Of a stretch of 64,000 nucleotides of DNA, positions 22,543 through 31,091 are shown one piece after another. Where the stretch lies: positions 1 through 64,000 of the forward strand of contig NZ_JACHOP010000006.1 of the NCBI RefSeq assembly GCF_014199935.1, given 5' to 3'. The stretch comes from Methylorubrum rhodinum. GTDB taxonomy: Bacteria; Pseudomonadota; Alphaproteobacteria; Rhizobiales; Beijerinckiaceae. A program made the translations under genes and the position numbers. How positions within the stretch are numbered: the stretch's first letter is position 1; the number at the start of each line of letters is the position of its first letter. Below the pieces are notes generated by a model. The model did not search any database. It had not been told where the DNA came from and saw only the letters and a program-made list of their open reading frames with translations.

Positions 22543-23134
22543 CAAACCTTCCCCTTGCTGCGTCCTCTCCCGAGGGACACCGGATTTCGCCACCCCGGCT
22601 GGGGGTACAGGCGCACGGATACGACCCACCGCACGCTCATCGGAGAATCGCTTCCCCGGACGAAGTCATGCGGGGCGTCAATCGCGCGAAGGAGACTCGG
22701 ATCCGCACCGCTCTCAGAGCCTCCTGCCCGCGCGCGTGAACAGCGCCAGCAGATGGTGTCGGCTGGCCGGCCAGGGTAGCGGGATGCATCCTAAGTGAGA
22801 TGCCGGAGGGGCAAGCGCTCGCGTCGTTGTTGCGGGAGCCGCCCCGATCGTCGCCGGCAGCGCCACGGCCATCCCCGGGAGAACGCGAAGCCCGCGCCAT
22901 CGTCGCGCAAAGTGAGAAATCGGCGGGATGCATTCGGCGGATCGCCGAAAGCTCGCCGGCTGGCGCAGCCGGCGAGACCATCCTTAGGGACACCCCCTAT
23001 CAACCAGGGGGCTCCAGCCGACGTTTGCCCATCGCGACCATGTCAGGAAACGGTGGGTCTGTTCGGAGCCGGTCGCTCCGCATCATCATCATGCGAGCCC
23101 GCCCGTCGCAGCACTCTGACCAAGGGGGTGACCC
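22543..23134. other. intergenic region without a convincing gene
   Basis: About 590 nt separate the divergent UvrA-like and SRPBCC genes. Open frames on both strands here have no recognisable family and overlap one another. The string GGGATGCAT occurs twice (around 22,780 and 22,924), each near an AGTGAGA, which may be a small duplicated promoter element. No strong terminator hairpin was seen. Confidence 0.35.
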
Positions 23135-23845
23135 ATGGCCGATCGACACTGCTATGGCGGAACACGCGACCGAACGGGGCCTCATCGCAGTTCGGCCGGC
23201 TCGCATGAGCACGCCGGGCCCGGCTTCGGCGGAGTCGGATGGGCGCTGGCCGGTGCCGCTGGCGTGGCGGCACTTGCCGTCCTCGGCGCCCAGCGGCTCG
23301 ATCCGGCGCATCGAGGGCGCGCGCGAAAGGCCGACGCTGCAAACGGCAGAAGCGAGGAGCCCGAGGTCGAATATTCCATCACGATCGAGCGTCCCGCCGA
23401 CGAACTCTCTCGGGCTTGGCGCGATCCGGCGACCCTCCCGCGCATCATGGCGTTCCTGGCCGAGATTCGCCCGACGGGAGACGGACGGAGCGAGTGGCGC
23501 GCCGAAGGCCCGCTCGGCCGGAGCCATGCCTGGAGCATGCAGCAGATCACCGAGGAGCGGCCCGGCGAACGGATCCGCGCGAGCGCGGAGGGCGGCGGCG
23601 CCCTGGTCACCGAATGCGACGTCCGCTTCCGCCCCGCTCCGGGCGATCGCGGCACGGTCGCCACGTTGCGCGTCCGCTTCGATCCGCCCGGAGGCATGCT
23701 CGGCGACGTGGCGGCGCGCCTCTTCAAGGGCGTCGTGCCGAAAGAAATCGCGTCGAAAGCCCTGCACGCTTTCAAGAGCCTTGTCCTGACCGGCGAGATC
23801 CCCACCACCGATCGCCAGCCGGCCGCCCGGCGCGACTCCCACTAG
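23135..23845 (+). CDS. membrane-anchored SRPBCC (START-like) domain protein
   Basis: A 236-residue protein: a His/Gly-rich N-terminus, one predicted membrane helix at about 33-53 (GWALAGAAGVAALAVLG), then an SRPBCC or polyketide-cyclase-like domain (about 78-222) containing the IERPADELSRAWRDPATLPRI opening typical of that fold. The same arrangement is found in many Methylobacterium and Rhizobiales stress islands, where its ligand is unknown. The ATG follows AAGGGGGTG. The stop codon overlaps the start of a palindromic repeat. Confidence 0.75.
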   Translation: MADRHCYGGTRDRTGPHRSSAGSHEHAGPGFGGVGWALAGAAGVAALAVLGAQRLDPAHRGRARKADAANGRSEEPEVEYSITIERPADELSRAWRDPATLPRIMAFLAEIRPTGDGRSEWRAEGPLGRSHAWSMQQITEERPGERIRASAEGGGALVTECDVRFRPAPGDRGTVATLRVRFDPPGGMLGDVAARLFKGVVPKEIASKALHAFKSLVLTGEIPTTDRQPAARRDSH

Positions 23846-23950
23846 AGCTGCGCCCGACCACGTTGGGTCGGGACGCAACTCTCGGTCTTTGTTGTGTCGC
23901 GCATTCTTTCGACGAACCGGTGTCCACTTCGTCGGAATGCGCTCTGAGGA
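23844..23950. repeat. palindromic mosaic repeat, copy 2
   Basis: An imperfect stem, AGAGCTGCGCCCGACC at 23844-23859 with GGTCGGGACGCAACTCT at 23865-23881, is followed by CGGTCTTTGTTGTGTCGCGC and then AACCGGTGTCCACTTCGTCG. The first part matches copy 1 at 11278. The second part resembles, in inverse orientation, the sequence at 25285-25325. The element also contains the stop codon of the SRPBCC gene and may serve as its terminator. Confidence 0.65.
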
Positions 23951-23959
23951 GCATGGCCC

Positions 23960-25129
23960 ATGCGCGCGCTCTACTGGAACGGCGTCAACGACCTGCGCGT
24001 CGGAACCGTCAAGGATCCCGAGATCGTCAATCCCCGCGACGCCATCCTGAAGGTCAGGTTGTCGACCACCTGCGGCTCGGACCTGCACTTCATCGACGGC
24101 TACATTCCGACCATGAAGGCCGGCGACGTGATCGGTCACGAGTTCATGGGCGAAGTCGTCGAGGTCGGCCCGGAGGTGAAACAGGTGAAGAAAGGCGATC
24201 GGGTCGTCGTCCCCTCGTTCATCGCCTGCGGGGAATGCTGGTATTGCCGGGAAAAGCTGTTTTCGCTCTGCGACTGCACGCACCCGAAGCCGGAACTGCA
24301 GGAGCCGCTGCTCGGATACCCGACCGCCGGCATCTATGGTTACACGCATGCCTTCGGGGGATATGCGGGATCTCACGCCGAGTATATCCGCGTGCCGCAT
24401 GCCGACGTGGACTGCTTCAAGGTGCCCAACGGCGTCGCGGACGAGACGGCCCTGTTTCTCTCCGATGCCGCACCGACGGGCTACATGGGCGCCGATTTCT
24501 GCGGCATCCGGCCGGGCGATACGGTCGCGGTCTGGGGCTGCGGCGGCGTCGGCCTGATGGCCCAGCAGAGTGCGCGGCTGATGGGCGCCGAGCGGGTGAT
24601 CGCGATCGACCGCTTTCCCGAGCGGCTGCGGATGGCACGCGAGCACGCCGGGTCCGAAACGATCGACTACACGCACGTGCACAGCGTCCTGGAGGCGTTG
24701 AAGGAGATGACGGGCGGGCGCGGGCCGGATGCCTGCATCGACGCCGTCGGGATGGAGGCGCATGGGACCGGATCGCCATACGCCTACGACCGCGTGAAGC
24801 AGGCGCTGCGTCTGGAGACGGACCGAGGCCAGGCCTTGCGCGAGGCCGTGATGGCCTGCCGCAAGGGCGGCACGCTGTCGGTGCTCGGCGTCTACGGGCT
24901 GATCGACAAGTTCCCGATGGGCGTCATCATGAACAAGGGCCTGACCGTGCGGACCGCCCAGCAGCACGGGCAGGCCTACATGGACCGGCTGCTGGCGCAC
25001 GCCGAGAGGGGCGAACTCAACCCGGCCTACCTCGCCACCCACCGCTTCTCGCTCGAGGACGGACCGCGCGGCTACGACATGTTCAAGCACAAGACTGACG
25101 GCTGCGTACGCGCGGTGTTCGCGCCGTAG
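23960..25129 (+). CDS. zinc-dependent alcohol dehydrogenase
   Basis: A 389-residue MDR enzyme of the zinc-dependent threonine/alcohol dehydrogenase-like group often annotated as glutathione-dependent formaldehyde dehydrogenase-like. Catalytic zinc ligands are in TTCGSDLHFIDG and GHEFMGE; the structural zinc loop is CGECWYCREKLFSLC; the nucleotide loop is WGCGGVGLMAQQSA. Substrate is not determined by sequence. It is distinct from the 16534 enzyme, sharing only the superfamily. It begins shortly after repeat copy 2 and is followed by repeat copy 3. Confidence 0.85.
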   Translation: MRALYWNGVNDLRVGTVKDPEIVNPRDAILKVRLSTTCGSDLHFIDGYIPTMKAGDVIGHEFMGEVVEVGPEVKQVKKGDRVVVPSFIACGECWYCREKLFSLCDCTHPKPELQEPLLGYPTAGIYGYTHAFGGYAGSHAEYIRVPHADVDCFKVPNGVADETALFLSDAAPTGYMGADFCGIRPGDTVAVWGCGGVGLMAQQSARLMGAERVIAIDRFPERLRMAREHAGSETIDYTHVHSVLEALKEMTGGRGPDACIDAVGMEAHGTGSPYAYDRVKQALRLETDRGQALREAVMACRKGGTLSVLGVYGLIDKFPMGVIMNKGLTVRTAQQHGQAYMDRLLAHAERGELNPAYLATHRFSLEDGPRGYDMFKHKTDGCVRAVFAP

Positions 25130-25284
25130 GATGGGCAACTCGGCTCAAATCCGTTTGTGGCGAGCTTCGAGCAATGGGTCACGGGGTAACGGTCGCAGCG
25201 GACGGACGAATTTTCTCGAATGTCCGCGCTGGCGCGGAGACGCGCCCGCTCCCGTCGCCGACATCACGGGGAATGGGATGGGCA

Positions 25285-25379
25285 TCGGCTCGGAAGGTGG
25301 GAACCGGCTTTCGGAAAAAGCCGATGCGGCACACGAATTCAGAGCATCGTGCCGGATCCGCTATCCGGCACGATGCTCT
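25285..25379. repeat. palindromic mosaic repeat, copy 3, with 17-bp perfect hairpin
   Basis: AGAGCATCGTGCCGGAT (25341-25357) is perfectly complementary to 25363-25379 around a 5-nt loop. Immediately before it, the GGGAACCGGCTTTCGG stretch is of the same family as the tail of copy 2 in inverse orientation. The remaining sequence between 25130 and 25444 holds no gene I can support. The hairpin could terminate the dehydrogenase transcript. Confidence 0.65.
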
Positions 25380-25444
25380 CGGATCGAGCCTTCGAGGCCT
25401 GCCGGCGCCGCGGGGTCGGCGCCTTGTTCACAGGAGGGAAAAGC

Positions 25445-26284
25445 ATGGAGCGGCGCCCGTTCGGTCCCGTGCCGCGCGACGTTGCGGTGATCGGTCAGGG
25501 GACTTGGTACATCGACGACGCGCACCGGCCTACCGCCGTCGCTGCGCTACGCCGCGGTCTCGACCTCGGCATGAGCCACTTCGACACCGCCGAGATGTAC
25601 GGCGACGCCGAAATCGTGGTCGGCGAGGCGATCGCTGGCCGACGCGACGCGGTGTTCCTCGTCTCCAAGGTCCTTCCGGGCAACGCTTCGCGGGCCGGGA
25701 CCGTGGCGGCCTGCGAGCGCTCGCTCGCACGCCTGCGCACCGACAGGCTGGACTGCTATCTCCTGCACTGGCCTGGTCCGCACCCGCTCGAGGACACCTT
25801 CGCGGCCTTCGAGCGACTCCGCGATCAGGGCAAGATCCTGTCCTGGGGGGTGAGCAACTTCGACGTGCCCGACCTCGAGGCCGCATGGAAAGCCGGTGGC
25901 AAGGGCCGGATCGCCTGCAATCAAGTCCTATACCATCTGGAGGAGCGCGCGATCGAGCACGCCGTGCAGCCCTGGTGCGAAGCGCACGGCGTCGCCGTGG
26001 TCGCCTACAGCCCCTTCGGTCACGACACCTTCCCCGACCCAGGCACGCCGGGCGGCCGCCTGTTGAAGAGTATCGCAGCCAACCACGGCGCGACCGCGCG
26101 CCAAGTCGCGCTCCGGTTCCTGGTGCGGCGGCCGTCCGTCTTCGCGATCCCCAAGGCGTCCAGCCCCGAGCACGCCGCCGACAATGCGGGCGCCGGCGCG
26201 CTCTCGTTGACGGACGCCGAGCTCGCCCGGCTCGACGCGGCCTTCCCGCTGGGGAAACGGCCGCGCCGGCTTCCCATGCTGTAG
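25445..26284 (+). CDS. aldo/keto reductase
   Basis: A 279-residue NADPH-dependent TIM-barrel reductase. The catalytic tetrad is visible: Asp in SHFDTAEMYG with Tyr four to five residues later, Lys in LVSKVLPG, and His in CYLLHWPG. The cofactor-binding C-terminal region has FAIPKASSPEHAADNAGA. It resembles AKR members that reduce 2,5-diketogluconate or methylglyoxal-like aldehydes. The ATG at 25445 follows CAGGAGGGAAAAGC, an excellent ribosome binding site. It fits the aldehyde-detoxification theme of this block. Confidence 0.87.
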   Translation: MERRPFGPVPRDVAVIGQGTWYIDDAHRPTAVAALRRGLDLGMSHFDTAEMYGDAEIVVGEAIAGRRDAVFLVSKVLPGNASRAGTVAACERSLARLRTDRLDCYLLHWPGPHPLEDTFAAFERLRDQGKILSWGVSNFDVPDLEAAWKAGGKGRIACNQVLYHLEERAIEHAVQPWCEAHGVAVVAYSPFGHDTFPDPGTPGGRLLKSIAANHGATARQVALRFLVRRPSVFAIPKASSPEHAADNAGAGALSLTDAELARLDAAFPLGKRPRRLPML

Positions 26285-26428
26285 GCCCGCGATGACCGTT
26301 GGACGGGAGCAGGCGCTCATGCGTGGCCCGTCCTGGCCATCGGGCTGCCCGCCCTGGTCCGAAGGACGACGCTCGTGAGGACGTCTCGCTCGCCAGGATT
26401 TCAGTGCGGCGACAAGGAGCGCATCGCG

Positions 26429-26932
26429 ATGCATCCTCAAGTTCGGGTCTTCGGGTCGGTACTGATGCTGGCAATCGTCCTGGACGTAGTCCTGACGCTG
26501 CTCCTCGTCCGCAGTGGACGAGGCCTCCTCGGCCCCAAACGCCCACGGTGGCGTCGATCGCGCGAGGAAGAACGAGACATCGCCTTGCCGCCCATCCGGC
26601 GGCGGGTCCTGGGGGCTGCCAAGATCGATCGGATCGCGGAGACGGACGGCGATGCCTGCGCGCGCGAAGCCGCTGCGGCGATCGAAGCGGTCCTCGACCG
26701 GCGGTGTCCGGAGTTGAAGCGCTCGTTCTGGAAGGCCGTCGAGAAGCACTATCGACTGGACAACGAGCCCCGTCGGCGGCTCCCGGCGGCACCGGGGCCG
26801 AGCCCGGAGGCTCGGACGCCGGGCTCATCCCGACAAGGGCTGCCCTCCGGACGAATCTCAGGAGCCGGGGCGGCGACGGCCGGTTCGCGGTCGGCGGGCT
26901 CCTCGCGGTGCACGGAGGCTTGGACAGGATGA
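26429..26932 (+). CDS. single-pass membrane protein, hypothetical
   Basis: I recognise no family. From the ATG at 26429 (AAGGAG upstream) the 167-residue product has one hydrophobic helix at about 8-27 (GSVLMLAIVLDVVLTLLLV), a basic stretch, a charged middle segment with LKRSFWKAVEKHYRLDNE, and a Pro/Ser/Gly-rich C-terminus. The stop overlaps the ATG of the next gene as ATGA, which argues that both are real and translationally coupled. It may be an accessory subunit of the following channel-like protein. An upstream ATG at 26375 would add 18 residues. Confidence 0.55.
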   Translation: MHPQVRVFGSVLMLAIVLDVVLTLLLVRSGRGLLGPKRPRWRRSREEERDIALPPIRRRVLGAAKIDRIAETDGDACAREAAAAIEAVLDRRCPELKRSFWKAVEKHYRLDNEPRRRLPAAPGPSPEARTPGSSRQGLPSGRISGAGAATAGSRSAGSSRCTEAWTG

Positions 26933-28032
26933 TCACGGTATCCGTCCTCGAACGCGCGTTGGGCGCCCTCGTGATGGGGGTCGTCCTCCTCGACGTCTTC
27001 ATCACCGTTCTCTACGCCCGCATCGGGACCGGTCTGATCGCCGGGCGGGCGGCGCATCTCGCCTGGCTGGCCTTCCACCGCGCTGCGGAGGCGGCCGGGA
27101 CGCACCGCGGGGCGGTCCTGTCGTTCTGCGGACCGGTCATCCTCCTCCTCTTCGTCCTGCTCTGGGCCCTCGCCCTGACGCTCGGCGCCGGGCTCATCAT
27201 CCATCCCGGTCTCGGGACGGGCGTGCAGGCGGGCAACGGCCCAACCCCCACGGATCTCGTGACCGCGCTCTATGCCGGAGGCAGCAGCATGGCGATCGTC
27301 GGGGCCAGCGATTTCAAGCCTACGACCGATGCCTATCGGCTCGTCTACCTGGCGAATTCGCTGATCGGGATGTCGGTAACCTCGTTGGTCCTGACCTACG
27401 TCATGCAGGTCTACGGCGCCCTGCGACAGCGCAACACGCTCGGCCTTCGGCTCCGCATCCTCTCGGCGGAAACCTCCGACGCGGGCGAGTTGCTGGCCCG
27501 GCTCGGCCCCGGCGGGCAGTTCAGCGCAGGCCACAGTCACCTCACCTCGCTCGGCGATGCGATGGCCGAGATGAAGGAAACCCACCACTTCTACCCGGTG
27601 CTGTTCTATTTCCGTTTTCAGGAATCCTACTATTCGGTCTCGGCGCAGGCCCACCTCGCTCTCGACACCGTATCGCTGATCCGCAGCACGCTCGCGGGCA
27701 AGGATACGGTATGGTTGCAGGAATCTGCGGCGGTCGAGTCGCTCTGGCGCGTGGCCCAGATGCTGGTCGTCACTCTCGAAACGACCTTCCTGCCGGGGGA
27801 TCCGCCGCTCGCGAAGACCGTGAATCCGGATGAGCGGCAGTGCTGGCACGCCCATTGGGAGGCGGCCGTGTCCCGACTTGCCGAGGCGGGCATCGCAGTC
27901 GCCCGCGAGGAGGCGGCAGCGCAGGCCTACATCGACCTGCGCGCGCAGTGGTGGCCGCACATTGCCCGGCTCGCCCCCGCCATGGCCTATCGAAGAGAAG
28001 ACATCGAAGCGCACGGACTGGCGGTTTCTTAG
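26929..28032 (+). CDS. ion-channel-like membrane protein (degenerate two-TM channel)
   Basis: A 367-residue protein with three to four hydrophobic segments in the N-terminal half (about 8-30, 58-85, 135-160). The segment between the last two, TALYAGGSSMAIVGASDFKP, sits where a pore helix and filter would be in an Ion_trans_2 type potassium channel, but the TVGYGD signature is replaced by SMAIVGASD. The cytosolic C-terminal half is helical and holds no recognised ligand domain. Whether it conducts ions is uncertain. It is coupled to the preceding small membrane protein by a 4-nt overlap. Confidence 0.6.
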   Translation: MITVSVLERALGALVMGVVLLDVFITVLYARIGTGLIAGRAAHLAWLAFHRAAEAAGTHRGAVLSFCGPVILLLFVLLWALALTLGAGLIIHPGLGTGVQAGNGPTPTDLVTALYAGGSSMAIVGASDFKPTTDAYRLVYLANSLIGMSVTSLVLTYVMQVYGALRQRNTLGLRLRILSAETSDAGELLARLGPGGQFSAGHSHLTSLGDAMAEMKETHHFYPVLFYFRFQESYYSVSAQAHLALDTVSLIRSTLAGKDTVWLQESAAVESLWRVAQMLVVTLETTFLPGDPPLAKTVNPDERQCWHAHWEAAVSRLAEAGIAVAREEAAAQAYIDLRAQWWPHIARLAPAMAYRREDIEAHGLAVS

Positions 28033-28077
28033 CATTACAGTTGCGTTTTTGTTGAGGTTCTGACTCGCTGCGGCACC

Positions 28078-28466
28078 ATGATTTGCGCATCATGGATGTC
28101 GACGACGTCGATCGAGACGACACTGGAACTGTGGGCCTCGTCCCTGCGTGAGGTGAAGGGTCGTATGCGGCCCCTGTCCACGCAGGAGCGGGTTGCCGCC
28201 TCGGCCGGGGCGTTCCTGGATGGGCTGCTCGGCCCGGAGCGGCGCAAGACCGGCTGGATGCGGGCCGAAGCTGCGGGGGATCCCGGCCCCTGGCGTCAGC
28301 AGGCCGTGCTCGGTCGCGGGCGCTGGGATGCCGATGCTTTGCGCGATGTGGTGCGGGCCTACGCCTTGGATCCTGACCCGCAGGCCTGGCCTTGCCGCAT
28401 GTCCGACTGTTTCAGTCCCGGCTGATCCACTCAATCAGCCCGGTCCAAAGCCGGCCGGTCAGGTCA
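28078..28466 (+). pseudogene. IS701-family transposase remnant with large internal deletion
   Basis: The frame from 28078 encodes the typical start of a Methylobacterium IS701 transposase (LWASSLREVKGRMRPL, ERVAASAGAFLDGLLGPERR, RDVVRAYAL) for about 105 residues. It then jumps directly to 3'-end sequence (around 28,385) that matches window bases 28-110. The catalytic core is missing, so what remains is a short deletion derivative carrying both ends. The last ten bases supply the stop codon of the neighbouring FkbM gene. Confidence 0.8.
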
Positions 28467-29189
28467 AGTCGATATGAGGGGCGTATCGTCCCGGCGGGCG
28501 TGGATGTCCTTCCAGCCCAGCCCGGATTTGCATAGGGCGCGGAACATGTCGTCGGCGTTGAGCCAAGGGCCTTCGATGTCGTCACCGAACGGGCCGGCGG
28601 AGTGGAACGGGAAGGGGTAGGTGGCGGGACCGCTCAAGGTCTCGATCGTATGGTTCGCGTATTTCACATTGACCGAACGCCCATCGACCAGCTTGAACGA
28701 CTGGTATGCAGGCTCGGCAACGAGGATGCCGAAAACTTCAGCATGATGTATCTCGGCGGAGATGTAAGGCGGCTTCACCGAGGCAGCGAACAGCTCGCGC
28801 AGGATCTGGGCATCGAAGTGCTCGATATCGACTTTTATGTAATAGGGATCGCCATGTTGCTCAACAATGTTTGACGGTGTTCGTGGGTGAAGCTCGATTT
28901 GTTGGTACTGATCGACCGTTTCCGCGCTCGGGCGCGGAAACGTACTGAGAACATGATTTTTCTTGTGAACATAGAACGGCACTTTGTCGGTGCCTGGCAC
29001 GTCCGATAGCACGCAGTTCTCGACGGCAAGCCGGCCACCGGCAATTTCCCCGGCAAATCGCGCTTTGATTTTATCTGTGAGAACGGGGTTTGCCTCTACG
29101 GCCACGACGAAATCAGCCTTCAGCAGGTAATATGGCAGATCGTCTCCGTTGTTTGAGCCGAAGTCATAAATAACCTTGCGTTTCGACAT
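28464..29189 (-). CDS. FkbM-family SAM-dependent methyltransferase, probably 3' truncated
   Basis: A 241-residue protein with the SAM-binding motif I VIYDFGSNNGDDLPYYL, the acidic strand VVAVEANP and YYIKVDIEHFDAQIL, as in the FkbM methyltransferases that decorate polysaccharides or small molecules. Codon usage is visibly more AT-rich than in the flanks, a sign of transfer. The stop codon lies within the terminal bases of the IS701 remnant, so the native C-terminus may have been lost. The ATG at 29189 is chosen because homology begins there; the longer frame to 29294 starts in poor sequence. Confidence 0.75.
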   Translation of the reverse strand: MSKRKVIYDFGSNNGDDLPYYLLKADFVVAVEANPVLTDKIKARFAGEIAGGRLAVENCVLSDVPGTDKVPFYVHKKNHVLSTFPRPSAETVDQYQQIELHPRTPSNIVEQHGDPYYIKVDIEHFDAQILRELFAASVKPPYISAEIHHAEVFGILVAEPAYQSFKLVDGRSVNVKYANHTIETLSGPATYPFPFHSAGPFGDDIEGPWLNADDMFRALCKSGLGWKDIHARRDDTPLIST

Positions 29190-29410
29190 GGCATCGCCCC
29201 TATTTTTCGAGATGCGGCTCGCTGCGGACGGCCGTCGGAGCGGCGTAAGGCGAGCCGGACCCCACGAAGCCTGCCCCTGGTTACCTAGCAACATGGCGGA
29301 ATCCTAGGCCAGATTCATGCCTCGAACTCATAACCGGGCTTCGAACCACCGACGTTCGATCCTGATCCAGGCAAGGAACCAGGGGCGACACGCCCCTGCA
29401 ACTGGCCTTT

Positions 29411-29538
29411 CCCCTGAATAGTGGTCCTCCCTGAGATATGGGTTCGAGCCATGTGGAGGATGTTTCCATGTGACGAAAGAAGCATACGGTTGAAGCGATT
29501 GTTGCAAAGCTGCGCAAAGTCGATGTTGAAAGCGCCAA
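29411..29538 (+). pseudogene. IS3-family OrfA remnant
   Basis: Starting at the ATG at 29468 the sequence reads M-stop-RKKHTVEAIVAKLRKVDVE, which is the classical beginning of IS3/IS407-group OrfA with codon 2 converted to TGA. The preceding bases (from about 29411, CCTGAATAGTGGTCCTCCC) look like the terminal and leader sequence of such an element. Homology stops after about 25 codons, and AT-rich unrelated sequence follows. Confidence 0.65.
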
Positions 29539-29735
29539 TCAGTTCATAACATATTATAGCTTTATTTTGTATTGAGGCATGTCTGCCTATTTATGCACAT
29601 TTAAGGAAATTCAGTCGGAGTCAAGTGCGATCTCAAATTGGTTCCATCGTAGCACTCATTCTGTTCCCGGCCTGCTTCTGGATGTGTCTACGGTGGCCTC
29701 GGATCGAGTTGCCAAAGTAATGCTTGGCCAGCGGG

Positions 29736-29803
29736 TCGCGTACAAGGTCGCCGTCCGCCCCCTTCTGGATCAGGTCGATCAGGGTCATCCTGTCGTCGGT
29801 CAT
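29736..29803 (-). pseudogene. transposase N-terminal scrap, possibly IS256-like
   Basis: An ATG at 29803 begins a short reading frame (MTDDRMTLIDLIQKGADGDL) resembling the N-terminus of IS256-family transposases. It diverges after about 22 codons. It is one of four different transposase starts found within 2 kb, all broken. The family call is from pattern memory only. Confidence 0.4.
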
Positions 29804-29894
29804 CGTCGTCTCCGGTCAGGTTCAAGCTTCGCAACTCGAACCCTATCCGAAGTCCGGCGATGGCCACCTCTGCGGTGGGCCGCTCCTCCACCGC

Positions 29895-29993
29895 TCATGG
29901 GGACACGACCGAGGTCTGGTCCGGACGCTGCAGACGCAGCACCAGCTCGATCAACGCCTCGCGGCTGAGACGCTCACGATCGGCCCGTCCCAT
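29895..29993 (-). pseudogene. IS66-family transposase N-terminal scrap
   Basis: The 32-codon frame from the ATG at 29993 reads MGRADRERLSREALIELVLR and then LQRPDQTS, the characteristic N-terminus of one IS66 TnpC subgroup, which normally continues with a KPPSTDRK motif. Here the match ends at TS and a stop follows. The rest of 29,540-30,241 has no gene I can support; it probably carries the promoter of the rRNA methyltransferase. Confidence 0.5.
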
Positions 29994-30241
29994 CCTGCGA
30001 GGACATCAGCCAAATCCAGCCCGCGCAGGGGGCAAGACCCGTCCCGGCAAGAGGCGCCTCCCCGCGCGCAACTGCCAACCAACACAACCCTTGGGTCATT
30101 TCCTCGGGGCCTTTTTGTCGTTCTTTCGGTCGTCGCCGCTGCAACGAAAAAATCGCTGTATCGCTTGACGGCGCGGCAAGCCGGAGCTTTGTCCCGGAGC
30201 AGAGCTTCACCCCCGCCGCCATCCCTGTGAGATCGTTTGCC

Positions 30242-31057
30242 ATGACGCCGCCCCGCGACGGTTCGGCCAAGCCGACGGGATCGAAGCCGTCGGGATTTCG
30301 GCCGCGCCGGCCCGGCCCGCCCCGGCCGCCGAGCCATACGCCGCGAGAGGGGAGGGACCATGTCGTGCTCTACGGCTGGCATCCGGTCTCGCAGGCGCTC
30401 GCCAATGCCGGGCGCCGCTTCCACCGCCTGCTCGCGACCGAGAACGCCCTGATCCGGCTGAACGAGGTGCTGCCGAGCCTGCCGGTCGAGCCCGAGATCG
30501 TCCGCCCCGGGGCGATCGACCGCCTGCTCGGACCCGACGCCGTGCATCAGGGGCTCTATGCCGAGGCCGATCCGCTCGAGGCGCCCGCCCTCGACGCCAT
30601 GCCGGACGATGCGCTGCTCCTGGCCTTCGACCAGATCACCGATCCGCACAATGTCGGCGCGATCGTGCGCACCGCCGCGGCCTTCGGCGTCACCGCCATC
30701 GTGACGACGGCGCGTCACTCGCCGAACGCCACCGGCGTGATGGCGAAATCCGCCTCCGGCGGCCTGGAGCACGTGCCGCTCGTCGTGGTGCGCAACCTCG
30801 CCGAGGCGCTGATCGAACTGGGCGAGCGCGGCTTCACCCGGATCGGCCTCGATTCGGATGCCGGCACGTCCCTCGACGGCGTCCGGCCGCGCCGCCCCGC
30901 GGTGCTGGTGCTCGGGGCCGAGGGCAAGGGCCTGCGCCAGCGCACCCGCGAATGCTGCGATGTCCTCGTGCGCATCGATGCGGTCGGCGCGATCCGCAGT
31001 CTCAACGTCTCGAACGCGGCGGCGATCACCCTCTACGCCCTGACCCGTCCGGCCTGA
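30242..31057 (+). CDS. rlmB: TrmH/SpoU-family rRNA 2'-O-methyltransferase (RlmB-like)
   Basis: A 271-residue SPOUT methyltransferase. A basic, Pro-rich N-terminal extension is followed by a SpoU substrate-binding domain (VVLYGWHPVSQALAN, about 42-115) and the catalytic domain with motif 1 DQITDPHNVGAIVRTAAAFG, motif 2 LVLGAEGKGLRQ and motif 3 IRSLNVSNAAAITLY, which form the trefoil-knot SAM site. It would methylate G2251 of 23S rRNA. The ATG at 30242 is used; a GTG five codons upstream is an alternative. It marks the return to core-like genes after the IS-rich stretch. Confidence 0.9.
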   Translation: MTPPRDGSAKPTGSKPSGFRPRRPGPPRPPSHTPREGRDHVVLYGWHPVSQALANAGRRFHRLLATENALIRLNEVLPSLPVEPEIVRPGAIDRLLGPDAVHQGLYAEADPLEAPALDAMPDDALLLAFDQITDPHNVGAIVRTAAAFGVTAIVTTARHSPNATGVMAKSASGGLEHVPLVVVRNLAEALIELGERGFTRIGLDSDAGTSLDGVRPRRPAVLVLGAEGKGLRQRTRECCDVLVRIDAVGAIRSLNVSNAAAITLYALTRPA

Positions 31058-31091
31058 GGCCGGCCGCGTTCCGGATCCCCCTCGGACCCGG

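Noticed and set aside
29281..29420. Possible tRNA on the minus strand because of a TTCGAA-containing loop
   Set aside because: The sequences flanking the loop do not pair as a T-stem and no acceptor or anticodon stem can be drawn.
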